This document shows positions 40,783-49,643 of a stretch of DNA of 64,000 bases, piece after piece. The stretch is taken from assembly GCA_002696735.1 (NCBI GenBank), contig NZSL01000007.1, positions 283,347 through 347,346 on the forward strand. The letters run 5' to 3'. Numbering within the stretch: the first letter of the stretch is position 1; each line of letters begins with the position of its first letter. The stretch comes from Methylophaga sp. (GTDB lineage Bacteria; Pseudomonadota; Gammaproteobacteria; Nitrosococcales; Methylophagaceae). Under the pieces are notes generated by a model. It was not told the DNA's origin and did no database searches. It was given only the letters and a program-made list of their open reading frames with translations. The translations under genes and the position numbers were made by a program.

Positions 40783-42486
40783 TTGTACATTTTGTTACCA
40801 AAGTGGTGTGCTTTAACTGCATGCTTTTTCGCTATCTCGGTATGGTCCTGTCAGGTGTTGGCGGTGAATAATTCACTAGGAGGTTTTGCCAGCAATCTTG
40901 CTCCGATTATGTCTGACGGCGGACTTTGTCGTGTCCCGGATTCTAGCAAGTCACAGTACCAGGCGGTCTGGCTGCAAAGTTTATACGGTAACAGTTTCTC
41001 AGCTCCACTGTGGTCGGATATTGAGCGCTATGATGCCTTGCTTGCTGCCCTTGCGGATGTAAAATGGGATGGCCTGGATCCAAAGATGTATGGCCTCTTG
41101 CAGCTGGAAGAATGGCGATCAATCAGCAGTGCAGATGGCGAAACCTTTGCCTGCCGTGATCTATTGGCGTCTACGGCCTATCTGGCAGCGCTCTACCACT
41201 TGCAGTATGGTTTACTCGATCGTTCAGATATTGCCCCCCTCTGGCGACTCGTTGAGGATAAAAGCAGCGGGGTCGAAGCCGCGTCTCTTGAGAACCTTGG
41301 TGTTGTGGCTCGCCGGGGGCTGCAGTACATCCGCGCCAGTTTTGATAGCGCCCGGCCCAAATTACCTGCATACCGAAAATTACGCTCAGCTTACAAGAAC
41401 TGGCACGAGCTACATAGTGAGGTAAGTTGGCCTATCGTACCACCTGGCCCCCTGCTGAAACCCGGCATGGAGGATGTCAGAGTTTCTATTCTCCGCCAAC
41501 GATTGGCATCACAGATCAACGGCTTCGATCAGCAAAATGTTCGTCATTCTTATATCACTGATCACTACGATGCAGAACTGGTGGAAATGGTGAAGGATTT
41601 TCAGGCCCGTCATCGCCTAAAGGTAGACGGAGTTGTGGGGCCCGAGACGCTGGCCGCTCTTAATCTGTCACGTAATTATCGTGAGGAGCAGTTAAAGATC
41701 AACTTGGAGCGTATGCGCTGGCTAGCGCGGGAAATCTCACCCACCCTTTTGCTGGTTGACATTGCCGGGGCAAAGGCTACCTATACTCATGAGGGGGAAA
41801 TCGGCTGGCAAGGGAGGGTGCAGGTTGGGACTGCCCGCCGCCCTACCCCCACCCTTCGATCCTCCATAACCCACCTCACCTTCAGTCCCACTTGGACAGT
41901 GCCCCCCACCATTTACCGTCAAGACAAGCTGCCCGAGATTCGGCGGAGCATAGCGTATCTAGCCAAAAATCGACTCAGAGTACTGGATCGGGATGGACGT
42001 GAATTAAATCCTGCCACTATTGACTGGCAAAACCCAGGTCCTATTAAGCTTCGTCAGGATCCGGGGCCAAGCAATGCGCTTGGTCTGGTGGTCTTCCGTT
42101 TTCCCAACCCTTTTTCCGTATTCCTGCATGACACTCCCTATCAGAGTCTGTTTGCGAGCCACAAGCGTACCTTTAGCTCCGGCTGTGTACGTGTGGAAGC
42201 GGCCAAACAACTGGCGGACAAACTTTTCGTTGGTGCAAGTCAGAAAACCCAAAACGCAATAAACGATGCCTTGCTTAATAAACAGACACGCAATATCCCC
42301 TTGCCTGCCAGCGTACCGATCTTGATGGACTACTGGACAGCTAGGGCATTAGACGATGGTCGGTTGGAATTCAGACCCGATGTATATCATCGCGATGCAA
42401 AATTGATGGCAGCCTTGAAAGCACAGCAAAGAATAATAATAAATACCCTTTTCACTGAATTAGAAGAACATCCTGCAATTATGTAA
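40783..42486 (+). CDS. YcbB/LdtD-like L,D-transpeptidase
   Basis: 567 residues from the TTG at 40783 (GGAG 8 bases upstream); an in-frame TTG at 40762 is an alternative. Order: signal segment, N-terminal scaffold domain (about 50-230), peptidoglycan-binding PG_binding_1 domain (about 250-320; VKDFQARHRLKVDGVVGPET), and the YkuD catalytic domain (about 335-520) with the HDTPYQSLF segment and the nucleophile in SSGCVRVEAAKQL. It forms 3-3 peptidoglycan cross-links. The codon choice looks more GC-rich than that of flanking genes. Confidence 0.9.
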   Translation: MYILLPKWCALTACFFAISVWSCQVLAVNNSLGGFASNLAPIMSDGGLCRVPDSSKSQYQAVWLQSLYGNSFSAPLWSDIERYDALLAALADVKWDGLDPKMYGLLQLEEWRSISSADGETFACRDLLASTAYLAALYHLQYGLLDRSDIAPLWRLVEDKSSGVEAASLENLGVVARRGLQYIRASFDSARPKLPAYRKLRSAYKNWHELHSEVSWPIVPPGPLLKPGMEDVRVSILRQRLASQINGFDQQNVRHSYITDHYDAELVEMVKDFQARHRLKVDGVVGPETLAALNLSRNYREEQLKINLERMRWLAREISPTLLLVDIAGAKATYTHEGEIGWQGRVQVGTARRPTPTLRSSITHLTFSPTWTVPPTIYRQDKLPEIRRSIAYLAKNRLRVLDRDGRELNPATIDWQNPGPIKLRQDPGPSNALGLVVFRFPNPFSVFLHDTPYQSLFASHKRTFSSGCVRVEAAKQLADKLFVGASQKTQNAINDALLNKQTRNIPLPASVPILMDYWTARALDDGRLEFRPDVYHRDAKLMAALKAQQRIIINTLFTELEEHPAIM

Positions 42487-42930
42487 ACAGGTTTCAGTTC
42501 AGAATTTTCCATTATCAGCTGTTTTTATAAACCGACAAGCGCATTCTGGTTGATTGGATCGACGACTATCAGCCGGCAGGCGCCAGCTGCTTCCGGAAAT
42601 ATCATCATTCGTTTTGCGCCCCACCATGCATTCTTTATTCAAATAAAACTTATGTGGAACAGTGTCAAAACCTGCTGCATTTCAACAACTATAAATTTAT
42701 ATATGAATTGTAAATATTGTTCTTGAGAATCAGTGGATTAGCCAACTCAGTCTTTTTATATCCTTCCCCTATGTAGTAATTTTTCCCCACAGTGTCGATC
42801 TCGTGAAGTCTCGTTCGACAATCCAGTAGAGACAGAGGTCTTCCAAAGCTTCAAGTTGGAAATTCTGTTCCACTACAGCTACTAACTGATTTATTCCTAA
42901 TCTGAATAAATCAAAATTAAGGATATTGTT
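42487..42930. other. Intergenic region, nothing recognised
   Basis: 444 bases between the LdtD-like and SRPBCC genes. No supported ORF, RNA or repeat. An AAGGA site for the next gene is at its end. Confidence 0.5.
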
Positions 42931-43383
42931 ATGTTGAATGAAACAGGTACAGTTCGATTACACCGCGTTTTGCGAGCTCCAGCCGAGCGAGTTTATAAGG
43001 CATTTACAGAGAAAAGCGCTTTAGAATATTGGCTCCCTCCCTATGGGTTTATTGGGACGGTCCATGAAATTGATGTTCGCGCTGGTGGTGGCTACAGGAT
43101 GTCTTTCACAAACTTCGGTACTGGCAACAGTCATACTTTCACTGTCGAATTTGTAGAGCTTGTGGCTAATGAACGTATTCGCCACACGGATCGTTTTGAT
43201 GACGAAAATCTTCCCGGTGAAATGGTGGTTTCAATCGACTTAAAATCAGTGAGTTGTGGAACGGAATTGAGTATTGTTCAGGAAGGTATTCCAGCGGTCA
43301 TTCCAGTTGAAATGTGTTATCTGGGATGGCAAGAATCACTTGAACAACTGGCCAAGCTGGTTGAAGCAGAGATTCCTGATTAA
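42931..43383 (+). CDS. SRPBCC/AHSA1-type ligand-binding protein
   Basis: 150 residues of the START-like AHSA1 superfamily: VLRAPAERVYKAFTEKSALEYWLPPYGF at the front and a C-terminal helix WQESLEQLAKLVEA. These single-domain proteins bind hydrophobic ligands or act as stress proteins; the ligand here is unknown. AAGGA lies 7 bases upstream of the ATG. Confidence 0.85.
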   Translation: MLNETGTVRLHRVLRAPAERVYKAFTEKSALEYWLPPYGFIGTVHEIDVRAGGGYRMSFTNFGTGNSHTFTVEFVELVANERIRHTDRFDDENLPGEMVVSIDLKSVSCGTELSIVQEGIPAVIPVEMCYLGWQESLEQLAKLVEAEIPD

Positions 43384-43427
43384 AGAGTTTAGTGACTTAA
43401 ATAGGTTTGGAATTTTTTGTATAAGCG

Positions 43428-43493
43428 CGTTCCCACACAAGAGCGTGGGAACGAGCGTTTATGGTAAGTCGGTACTAAGGCACGAAGCCCAAG
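43428..43493. repeat. REP-like element, extended form, second copy
   Basis: GTTCCCA/TGGGAAC inverted repeat (43429-43451), then ATGGTAAGTCGG and CACGAAGCCCAA. Same family as 35831-35896. It lies between convergent gene ends. Confidence 0.7.
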
Positions 43494-43504
43494 ATAATCT
43501 GCTG

Positions 43505-45613
43505 TTAAAAATCCAGTGAGTAACCCAACGTTACCGTCCGGCCACGACCTTTAAAATAACGGGTTGGATTGGCCTGTGCAGACTGTGAATAGTAGGTGAA
43601 GTAATCTTTATTCAACAGATTAGCAAACGCCAGGTTGAGTTTACCGGCTGGTAGTTTATAGCCGACTGAAGCATCGACCAGGGTATAGCTGTCGAAATCC
43701 AGTTCAGGGTTCTCATCAAACCGGCGAGTAAAGTTGTGACTAGCCTGAATAAAAGAGCTTACTTTAGGTGACCAGTTTGCTGACCAGCTGGCGATTAAAC
43801 GATTTGGTGGAATATCAGCACCGGTCAGATCTCTATCTACCTGACCATCCCCATCACTATCTGAGCGACCATTGATATGTGAATAACTGAGTTGCAGATG
43901 GTTGGCTTTATTTACTTGATACCCCAAAGTCGTTTCTACACCAGTAATTTCAGTTTCTTCACGTTGGATGAAAAAATCATCACCAACTTGTTGCAGTCGG
44001 GAACCCAAATCAGAATCTGATTGGTAATAGCTGATTTCAAAGTTGACTTGCTGCCAATCAATACGAAGGCCAATTTCACTGTTTTCTGTCACTATCGGTT
44101 TTAAATCGAGAAAATTATCGACGTCCAGTCCTGGTGTATCAATTCCACGTAAAACCCGGCCTACATCTGGCATACCGAAACCTTCAGAATAGTTAGCAAA
44201 CAGGCTCAACCAGGAGGTTGGGCTGACTACCGTACCAATATTAAATAATGTTTCACTGAATTCAGGATTACCGCCCTCCACTGTCACACCATTTTTACTT
44301 GCCACGGTTTGATAGGTATCGACATTCAACTTGGCTTTTTCGTAACGTAAACCGGTATTGAATACTACAGATTCCATTGGCTTGAATTGCGCTTGAATAA
44401 AGGGTGCGTAGTTTTTGAATTGCGTCTCTGGCACATAACTTCTACCGGTCAGCATTAAACGCTGTTCGGTGGTGTCTTCAAGGATATCGATACCGGTTGT
44501 AAGTTTGAGCTTGTCATCAAATAAGCCATCTTTCATTAAGGTGAATTTGGCGCCGTTTTTATCGGATTCATTTTGTGATTGATCAAAACCCTCCGGGGCC
44601 AGAACCGGGTCAACAAAACTTGTGGAGTCTGTAACACCAAATAATGCTTCAAATTCCTGCCGATAAGCCTGGGCGGTAAATTCCATTCCCGCCAAATCAA
44701 AGTTTTTATAGGTCAGGCTGGTAGTTAATACCCGGTTTCTCGGTGCATCCCCCATTGGGGTCGCATTAATGGAGGTTGTGGGGGTACCGTTGGCCAAATT
44801 GCCATCGACACTGGTGTAGTTATTATCCCCTTCCAACTGGAAACGGTTGATGGACAATTCCAGGTTCTGATTATCATCAAACCAGTAACCCAATTTGGCA
44901 AAGACGTCATAGCTGCGTGAATCCATCAGATCACCCTGTGTGTTATCGACGCCGATAGGATCCTCGTCATCATCCAGATACAGGCCTTGCGTTTCATAAC
45001 TCAAGCCCAGACTGTATTCCCAATTATTCTGGCTTCCCAGCAAGCTGTAATCAGCCCGATAGCCCATGGTTTCAGCATCAATTTTGTTGGTCGGCATGGT
45101 GGTTGAAACCGACATACGTTGCTTTAGTGTATTGGCCGTAGGTCGCTTGGTAATAAAATTTATAATGCCACCGGTAGCACCCAAACCATGAATGGCACTT
45201 GCCCCATGAATCACTTCAATACGCTCAACCATTGATAAATCAATGGTGTGCCCATCACGTTGAGAGTCTCTTAATGGGTTCGATTGTGGAACACCATCTA
45301 TCAGGAACAGAGGAGAGCGACCACGAAAGGTTTCCCCTGCACTGCTCAATTTTTGTCGGCTGGGAGAAAAAGATGGGAGCAAACTGCTGAGCACCTGAGA
45401 GGTATCGCTGGAGAATTCCATTTGCTGCTGAATTTCTTCCTGGCTTATAACGGTAACGACCTGTGGAGAATCTTTTAGCAGTGTGTCAGAGCGGGTTGAA
45501 GTGATGGTTAGTTCGTCCAGTTTAACAGCGTCTTCATCGGCCATTACCCCGAGCGATAAGGATAGCGTTGGTAACAAAAACAACATTTGTTGTGAGAGCT
45601 TTTTCCGTGGCAT
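43505..45613 (-). CDS. TonB-dependent outer-membrane receptor (siderophore type)
   Basis: 702 residues from the ATG at 45613 (GGAG 6 bases upstream; an ATG four codons earlier lacks a site). Signal peptide ending GVMA, a TonB-box-like DELTITSTR, a plug domain (about 45-160; VVTVISQEEIQQQM, FLIDGVPQSN) and a 22-strand-type barrel ending GRTVTLGYSLDF. The sequence resembles ferric-siderophore receptors, but the ligand cannot be told. No TonB/ExbBD or siderophore gene is adjacent. A Fur-like site lies upstream. Confidence 0.9.
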   Translation of the reverse strand: MPRKKLSQQMLFLLPTLSLSLGVMADEDAVKLDELTITSTRSDTLLKDSPQVVTVISQEEIQQQMEFSSDTSQVLSSLLPSFSPSRQKLSSAGETFRGRSPLFLIDGVPQSNPLRDSQRDGHTIDLSMVERIEVIHGASAIHGLGATGGIINFITKRPTANTLKQRMSVSTTMPTNKIDAETMGYRADYSLLGSQNNWEYSLGLSYETQGLYLDDDEDPIGVDNTQGDLMDSRSYDVFAKLGYWFDDNQNLELSINRFQLEGDNNYTSVDGNLANGTPTTSINATPMGDAPRNRVLTTSLTYKNFDLAGMEFTAQAYRQEFEALFGVTDSTSFVDPVLAPEGFDQSQNESDKNGAKFTLMKDGLFDDKLKLTTGIDILEDTTEQRLMLTGRSYVPETQFKNYAPFIQAQFKPMESVVFNTGLRYEKAKLNVDTYQTVASKNGVTVEGGNPEFSETLFNIGTVVSPTSWLSLFANYSEGFGMPDVGRVLRGIDTPGLDVDNFLDLKPIVTENSEIGLRIDWQQVNFEISYYQSDSDLGSRLQQVGDDFFIQREETEITGVETTLGYQVNKANHLQLSYSHINGRSDSDGDGQVDRDLTGADIPPNRLIASWSANWSPKVSSFIQASHNFTRRFDENPELDFDSYTLVDASVGYKLPAGKLNLAFANLLNKDYFTYYSQSAQANPTRYFKGRGRTVTLGYSLDF

Positions 45614-45656
45614 CAATTTCTCCATTTAAATTTTAAAAGCCCAACATGTTAACCTT

Positions 45657-45676
45657 AATCTAAATCGTTATCAATT
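45657..45676 (-). promoter_or_regulatory. Fur-like operator upstream of the TonB receptor
   Basis: Minus-strand AATTGATAACGATTTAGATT partly matches the GATAATGATAATCATTATC Fur consensus. Location 44 bases before the receptor start fits iron repression. Confidence 0.4.
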
Positions 45677-45741
45677 GCATATAAAGAGGATGATTAGCAA
45701 ATTTGCACAGACCATAAAGGATTGCTACCTTTCAAAAAAAA

Positions 45742-45961
45742 TTGCTAAAGGGTGAATTTGTGGAAGTGGAAATTCGTTTATACCCTCAACGTGGATTAGC
45801 TGAGAGCTACTCAATTAATCATGGAAAGATAAAAGTTTAAAAAGATTTTCTCATTACAACTGATAAGCAGTTGGGCCCAAGGTGCTGAACGGCTCGATAA
45901 AACCACGGTAATTCTTGGTGATGCTGAAGATATTGTTGTAGTGATTCATGAACAAAATTAA
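45742..45961 (+). pseudogene. Probable frameshifted small gene remnant
   Basis: Two adjacent open stretches in neighbouring frames. The first reads ...EVEIRLYPQRGLAESYS from a TTG at 45742 or GTG at 45760 and stops at a TAA in the A-rich stretch near 45840. The second continues in another frame as ...SSWAQGAERLDKT and AEDIVVVIHEQN to a stop at 45959-45961. One indel in the poly-A would join them into a protein of about 70 residues. Family not recognised; it could also be chance. Confidence 0.3.
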
Positions 45962-46078
45962 CAACAATCTGGATAAAAGCTAGTGCGAGGCCTTATGTTT
46001 ATTAACATTATATTTTTTATGATGTTTTTATTAAAAATCCAGGCTGAGCATGGCGTTTGACATTAAAGAGTTAAAGCA

Positions 46079-46543
46079 ATGAACATAGCTTTATTAGCAG
46101 GATCGGCGTTAACCCTATTTGGCATTTATTTGTTAAAGCATTCTGTGACCAGTTATCAGAAAGCAGTGGCAAGCCAACGTTGGCCCAGCGTTACTGGACA
46201 ACTGACTGAAGTGCTGCTTTGGGGTTCACGAAATTTAGGTGGGCAAATAAAAGAAGTTGAAAAGCTGAATGTAGAATATAACTACCAAATTAATGGCCAG
46301 AACTACACTGGAACATTACCCGCCTTTTATACGATGATGTACCCGGAAACTCTAGAGTTTGCCGATCAATACCCAGTTAATAGTGATATCAAAATTTATT
46401 ACAACCCGAAAAATCCATCTGAATCAGTATTGATCCCTGGCCCCAGAAAAGACAAACCTTACAGTGACTTAATTCTGGGTTTGTTAGGTGTCATTATCGG
46501 CGTTGCCATTGCTGTTCTAAGTTGGAGGGGCATTATAGGCTAG
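46079..46543 (+). CDS. DUF3592 membrane protein
   Basis: 154 residues with an N-terminal helix (3-20), a central DUF3592 domain (WPSVTGQLTEV, VEYNYQINGQNYTGT and IKIYYNPKNPSESVL) and a C-terminal helix (130-148). Function unknown. Single gene with no obvious operon partner. Confidence 0.85.
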   Translation: MNIALLAGSALTLFGIYLLKHSVTSYQKAVASQRWPSVTGQLTEVLLWGSRNLGGQIKEVEKLNVEYNYQINGQNYTGTLPAFYTMMYPETLEFADQYPVNSDIKIYYNPKNPSESVLIPGPRKDKPYSDLILGLLGVIIGVAIAVLSWRGIIG

Positions 46544-46701
46544 CGCTAACTGGCGCTGGGAAATCAGACCCAATAGCGGATTATGCATTTTCACGTAAAA
46601 GCAGTATATTTTAAACACCGCATAAATAGTTGACTAAATTAGTCATCAATTGATTAAAAAGTTGAAACTTTAGCTCTGCAAAGCGGCTCTTAGAAAAATG
46701 G

Positions 46702-49638
46702 ATGTTAAGGATGATGCACGCGATGGAAGATATATTTGGACATATATCGCTCAATGAGACGAGTTTTCACAACCGCAAGGATTTGATCCGCCTACGTACT
46801 GAAGACATTGAGCTACTTCTTGCCTTGCATGTGCCCCTGCAGATCTATGAAACCGAGCTGATTAACGCATTTTACGACCATTTGATGTCATTCGATTTTG
46901 CTCAGGAGTTACTGGCAGATCCTGAAGTCCGAGCCCGACTACAATCCACCCAAAAAACTTATTTTCGTAGACTGACTGCTGGTGAATATGATCTGGATTA
47001 CGCCAAGGATCGTATTCGTGTTGGTATTGCCCATGAACGAGTGGGTCTGACAACGCAGTGGTACATTGGCTCTTACGCCGTTTACCTAGAACTGACCTGC
47101 CATTACATTGCTAAAATTCTCTCACAAACGCCCGCTTTAATTGAACCCTCCATCAACGCGTTATACAAAGTTGCCTTATTAGATATTACTCTGGCATTTG
47201 ATGCATACATGTATGCAAGTCATAAGTCGATCCATGCTGCCAGACAAGAAGTTTCTGATAAATATGAGGATCAATTAAATCTGCAACAAACCATCGATCG
47301 TATTCAAAAGGCTTTTATTCTGAATGCATCGTATGACAGTGCTTTGGAGTTGCTGTTAAACGAGCTCATCGAATTCACCAATAGCGCTTTTGGTTTGATT
47401 GGCGATGTACTACATGACGAGAATGATGCCCCATACCTGAAGCTTCGAGCGCTGACTAATATTGCATGGAATGATGAAACCCGGGCGTTGTATGAATCCA
47501 ATCAGGCTAATGGACTGGAGTTTCATAACCACCATAACTTGCTTGGCAGCGTTATGACCACCGGTAAACCGGTTATTGCCAACTCACCAAATTCAGATAG
47601 CCGTTCTGGGGGCGTTCCCGAAGGGCATCCCACATTGAACTCCTATCTGGGTCTCCCCTTCTATCACAATGGCAATATTGTCGGCATGATAGGGCTGGCA
47701 AATGCCGAAGAAGGTTACACCGAGAAGACAGTAAAACGTCTGACGCCCATTCTGGAAACCTTGGAAAGCCTCTATGAGGCACGGAAACTACGTGATCAAT
47801 TAACCGAAACTTTGCATGAAAACGATGAATTACGTCAGCAAAATGAAACACAGATTGCGATTTTATTGCAAAAATCAGCTGATGCGATCGGGATCATTAA
47901 CAAAGATATGGTCATTACCGAATGTAATGATGCCGCCGTTAAGCTTTATGGCGTGTCATCACGTCAGGATTTGATCGGTCTATCTCCATTAAAGATTTCT
48001 TCTGCAAACCAAAGTAGGGAATCCAGTAAAAATCTTGCCAAACATTATATTTCCAAAGCATTGACTGAGGGCTATCAACGCTTTGAATGGCTGCAAAACA
48101 CCATCCATGGTGAGAATACACCTACCGAGGTAACCCTGACCCCAGTTATCTTTCATGGAGAGGCTTGCATTCAGGTGGTGTGGCGCGACTTGACTGAAAT
48201 AAGGGCCAAAGAAAATAGAATTAAACAATTGGCGTATTTTGATGAATTAACCGGGCTTGCCAACAAAAATCTGTTTAGTGATCGTGTCAAACATCTGCTG
48301 GAACTCTCTAAACGCTTTAACTACACCATCGCAGTTGTTTACCTCGATTTGGTCAATCACGAAGATGTGAAAGAAACACTTGGTTATATCGCCGGAGATG
48401 ATTTGTTGCACGCTGTCGGCCGACGTATTGCCAGTACCATCAGAAGTGCCGATACCTTGATACGTTATGTTTTTAGCGATGACCACAGAAATTTCGATAT
48501 CGATCAAAGAGCAATTGATCGGGAATTTGATTCGCTTGCCAGAATCAATGGTGAAGTCTTTGCCTTGGCAGCGGTAGTGAAATCTGCAGATGCCGCAGCA
48601 ATGATGGTGGCACGATTGCAGGATACATTAAAGGCACCTTTCACGATTGCAGACTCAAAAGTCATGGTGAATACCCGAACTGGTATTGCTTTATTTCCAC
48701 AAGATGCAGAGACCTTTGAAACGCTTACCCGTGGTGCCGCAATCGCCCTGGATATTGCTAAAGAAAAATCACAACCCAGTTACTTTTTTAACGTAAAACT
48801 TGGCGAAGAAATCCAACGCCGCTCCCTCATCGCGAAACGGATTGAATATTCACTGAAATTTGATCCCGATAGTTTCTCTATCCGAATTCAACCTCAAGTT
48901 AATGCTCAGACCCATCAACTTACCGGTGCCGAAATACTGTTACGCTGGGATGACAGCACTCTGGGTAGTGTTCCACCCGGTGTATTTATTCCTATTGCCG
49001 AAGAACGCGGCTTAATCAATGAAGTCACTAAACTGGTTTTACAGTTAACGGCTCGTGCCCTGAACGCCTGGAAAAAACAAGGTCATACTTTGTTTACGGT
49101 TCAGGGGATTCGCATGGCAATCAATATTTCTGCTAAAAGTATTGATGATTTGGTTTTCATTGATGAATTTATTGCCGAGGTAAAACAATCGGGTTTAAGC
49201 CCGGCGGATTTTGAGCTGGAACTGACCGAAACCGGAATCATGTATGACCCCGAAACTGCGATAGAAATCATTAAAAAACTCAAACAGGAAAACTTTGTTC
49301 TGGCGATTGATGATTTTGGGATGGGACATTCTTCGCTCAGCTACCTGCGAAACATTGAGGCTGACATTCTCAAAATCGATATGTTCTATATCCGCAATAT
49401 GCTCAATGACAGTAAAAATATGGCGATCGTTAAAACCATCATTTCAACGGCACAGATTTTTGGTATGAAAACCTTGGCTGAAGGTGTTGAAGATGAAGAA
49501 ACAGCGAATGAATTAAAAATCTTAGGCTGTGATTATGCTCAGGGTTATTTCTTCTCCTACCCTCTCACCATTAGTGAGTTCGAAGAGAAATGGATAAAAC
49601 AAAATCGCACTTCCAGGGGCAACTTAAACAATCGTTGA
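46702..49638 (+). CDS. Globin-coupled GAF-PAS-GGDEF-EAL c-di-GMP protein
   Basis: 978 residues. The N-terminal 170 residues look like a protoglobin/globin-sensor domain, with a proximal-His candidate in GIAHERVGLTTQW, so oxygen or another gas ligand may be sensed through haem. Then a GAF domain (about 200-360), a PAS domain (about 385-500), a GGDEF-like domain (about 510-680) and an EAL domain (about 700-970). The GGDEF signature is lost (RYVFSDD in its place). The EAL keeps AEILLRW, ELTETG, AIDDFGMG and AEGVED, so phosphodiesterase activity is expected. Several close ATGs (46702, 46711, 46714, 46723) could start it. Confidence 0.88.
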   Translation: MLRMMHAMEDIFGHISLNETSFHNRKDLIRLRTEDIELLLALHVPLQIYETELINAFYDHLMSFDFAQELLADPEVRARLQSTQKTYFRRLTAGEYDLDYAKDRIRVGIAHERVGLTTQWYIGSYAVYLELTCHYIAKILSQTPALIEPSINALYKVALLDITLAFDAYMYASHKSIHAARQEVSDKYEDQLNLQQTIDRIQKAFILNASYDSALELLLNELIEFTNSAFGLIGDVLHDENDAPYLKLRALTNIAWNDETRALYESNQANGLEFHNHHNLLGSVMTTGKPVIANSPNSDSRSGGVPEGHPTLNSYLGLPFYHNGNIVGMIGLANAEEGYTEKTVKRLTPILETLESLYEARKLRDQLTETLHENDELRQQNETQIAILLQKSADAIGIINKDMVITECNDAAVKLYGVSSRQDLIGLSPLKISSANQSRESSKNLAKHYISKALTEGYQRFEWLQNTIHGENTPTEVTLTPVIFHGEACIQVVWRDLTEIRAKENRIKQLAYFDELTGLANKNLFSDRVKHLLELSKRFNYTIAVVYLDLVNHEDVKETLGYIAGDDLLHAVGRRIASTIRSADTLIRYVFSDDHRNFDIDQRAIDREFDSLARINGEVFALAAVVKSADAAAMMVARLQDTLKAPFTIADSKVMVNTRTGIALFPQDAETFETLTRGAAIALDIAKEKSQPSYFFNVKLGEEIQRRSLIAKRIEYSLKFDPDSFSIRIQPQVNAQTHQLTGAEILLRWDDSTLGSVPPGVFIPIAEERGLINEVTKLVLQLTARALNAWKKQGHTLFTVQGIRMAINISAKSIDDLVFIDEFIAEVKQSGLSPADFELELTETGIMYDPETAIEIIKKLKQENFVLAIDDFGMGHSSLSYLRNIEADILKIDMFYIRNMLNDSKNMAIVKTIISTAQIFGMKTLAEGVEDEETANELKILGCDYAQGYFFSYPLTISEFEEKWIKQNRTSRGNLNNR

Positions 49639-49643
49639 ACTGT

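Larger units (their letters stand above)
45614..46078. other. Intergenic region with Fur-like site and a gene remnant
   Basis: 465 bases between the receptor start and the DUF3592 gene. Contains the Fur-like operator at 45657-45676 and a broken reading frame at 45742-45961; the rest is AT-rich without a feature. Confidence 0.6.
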
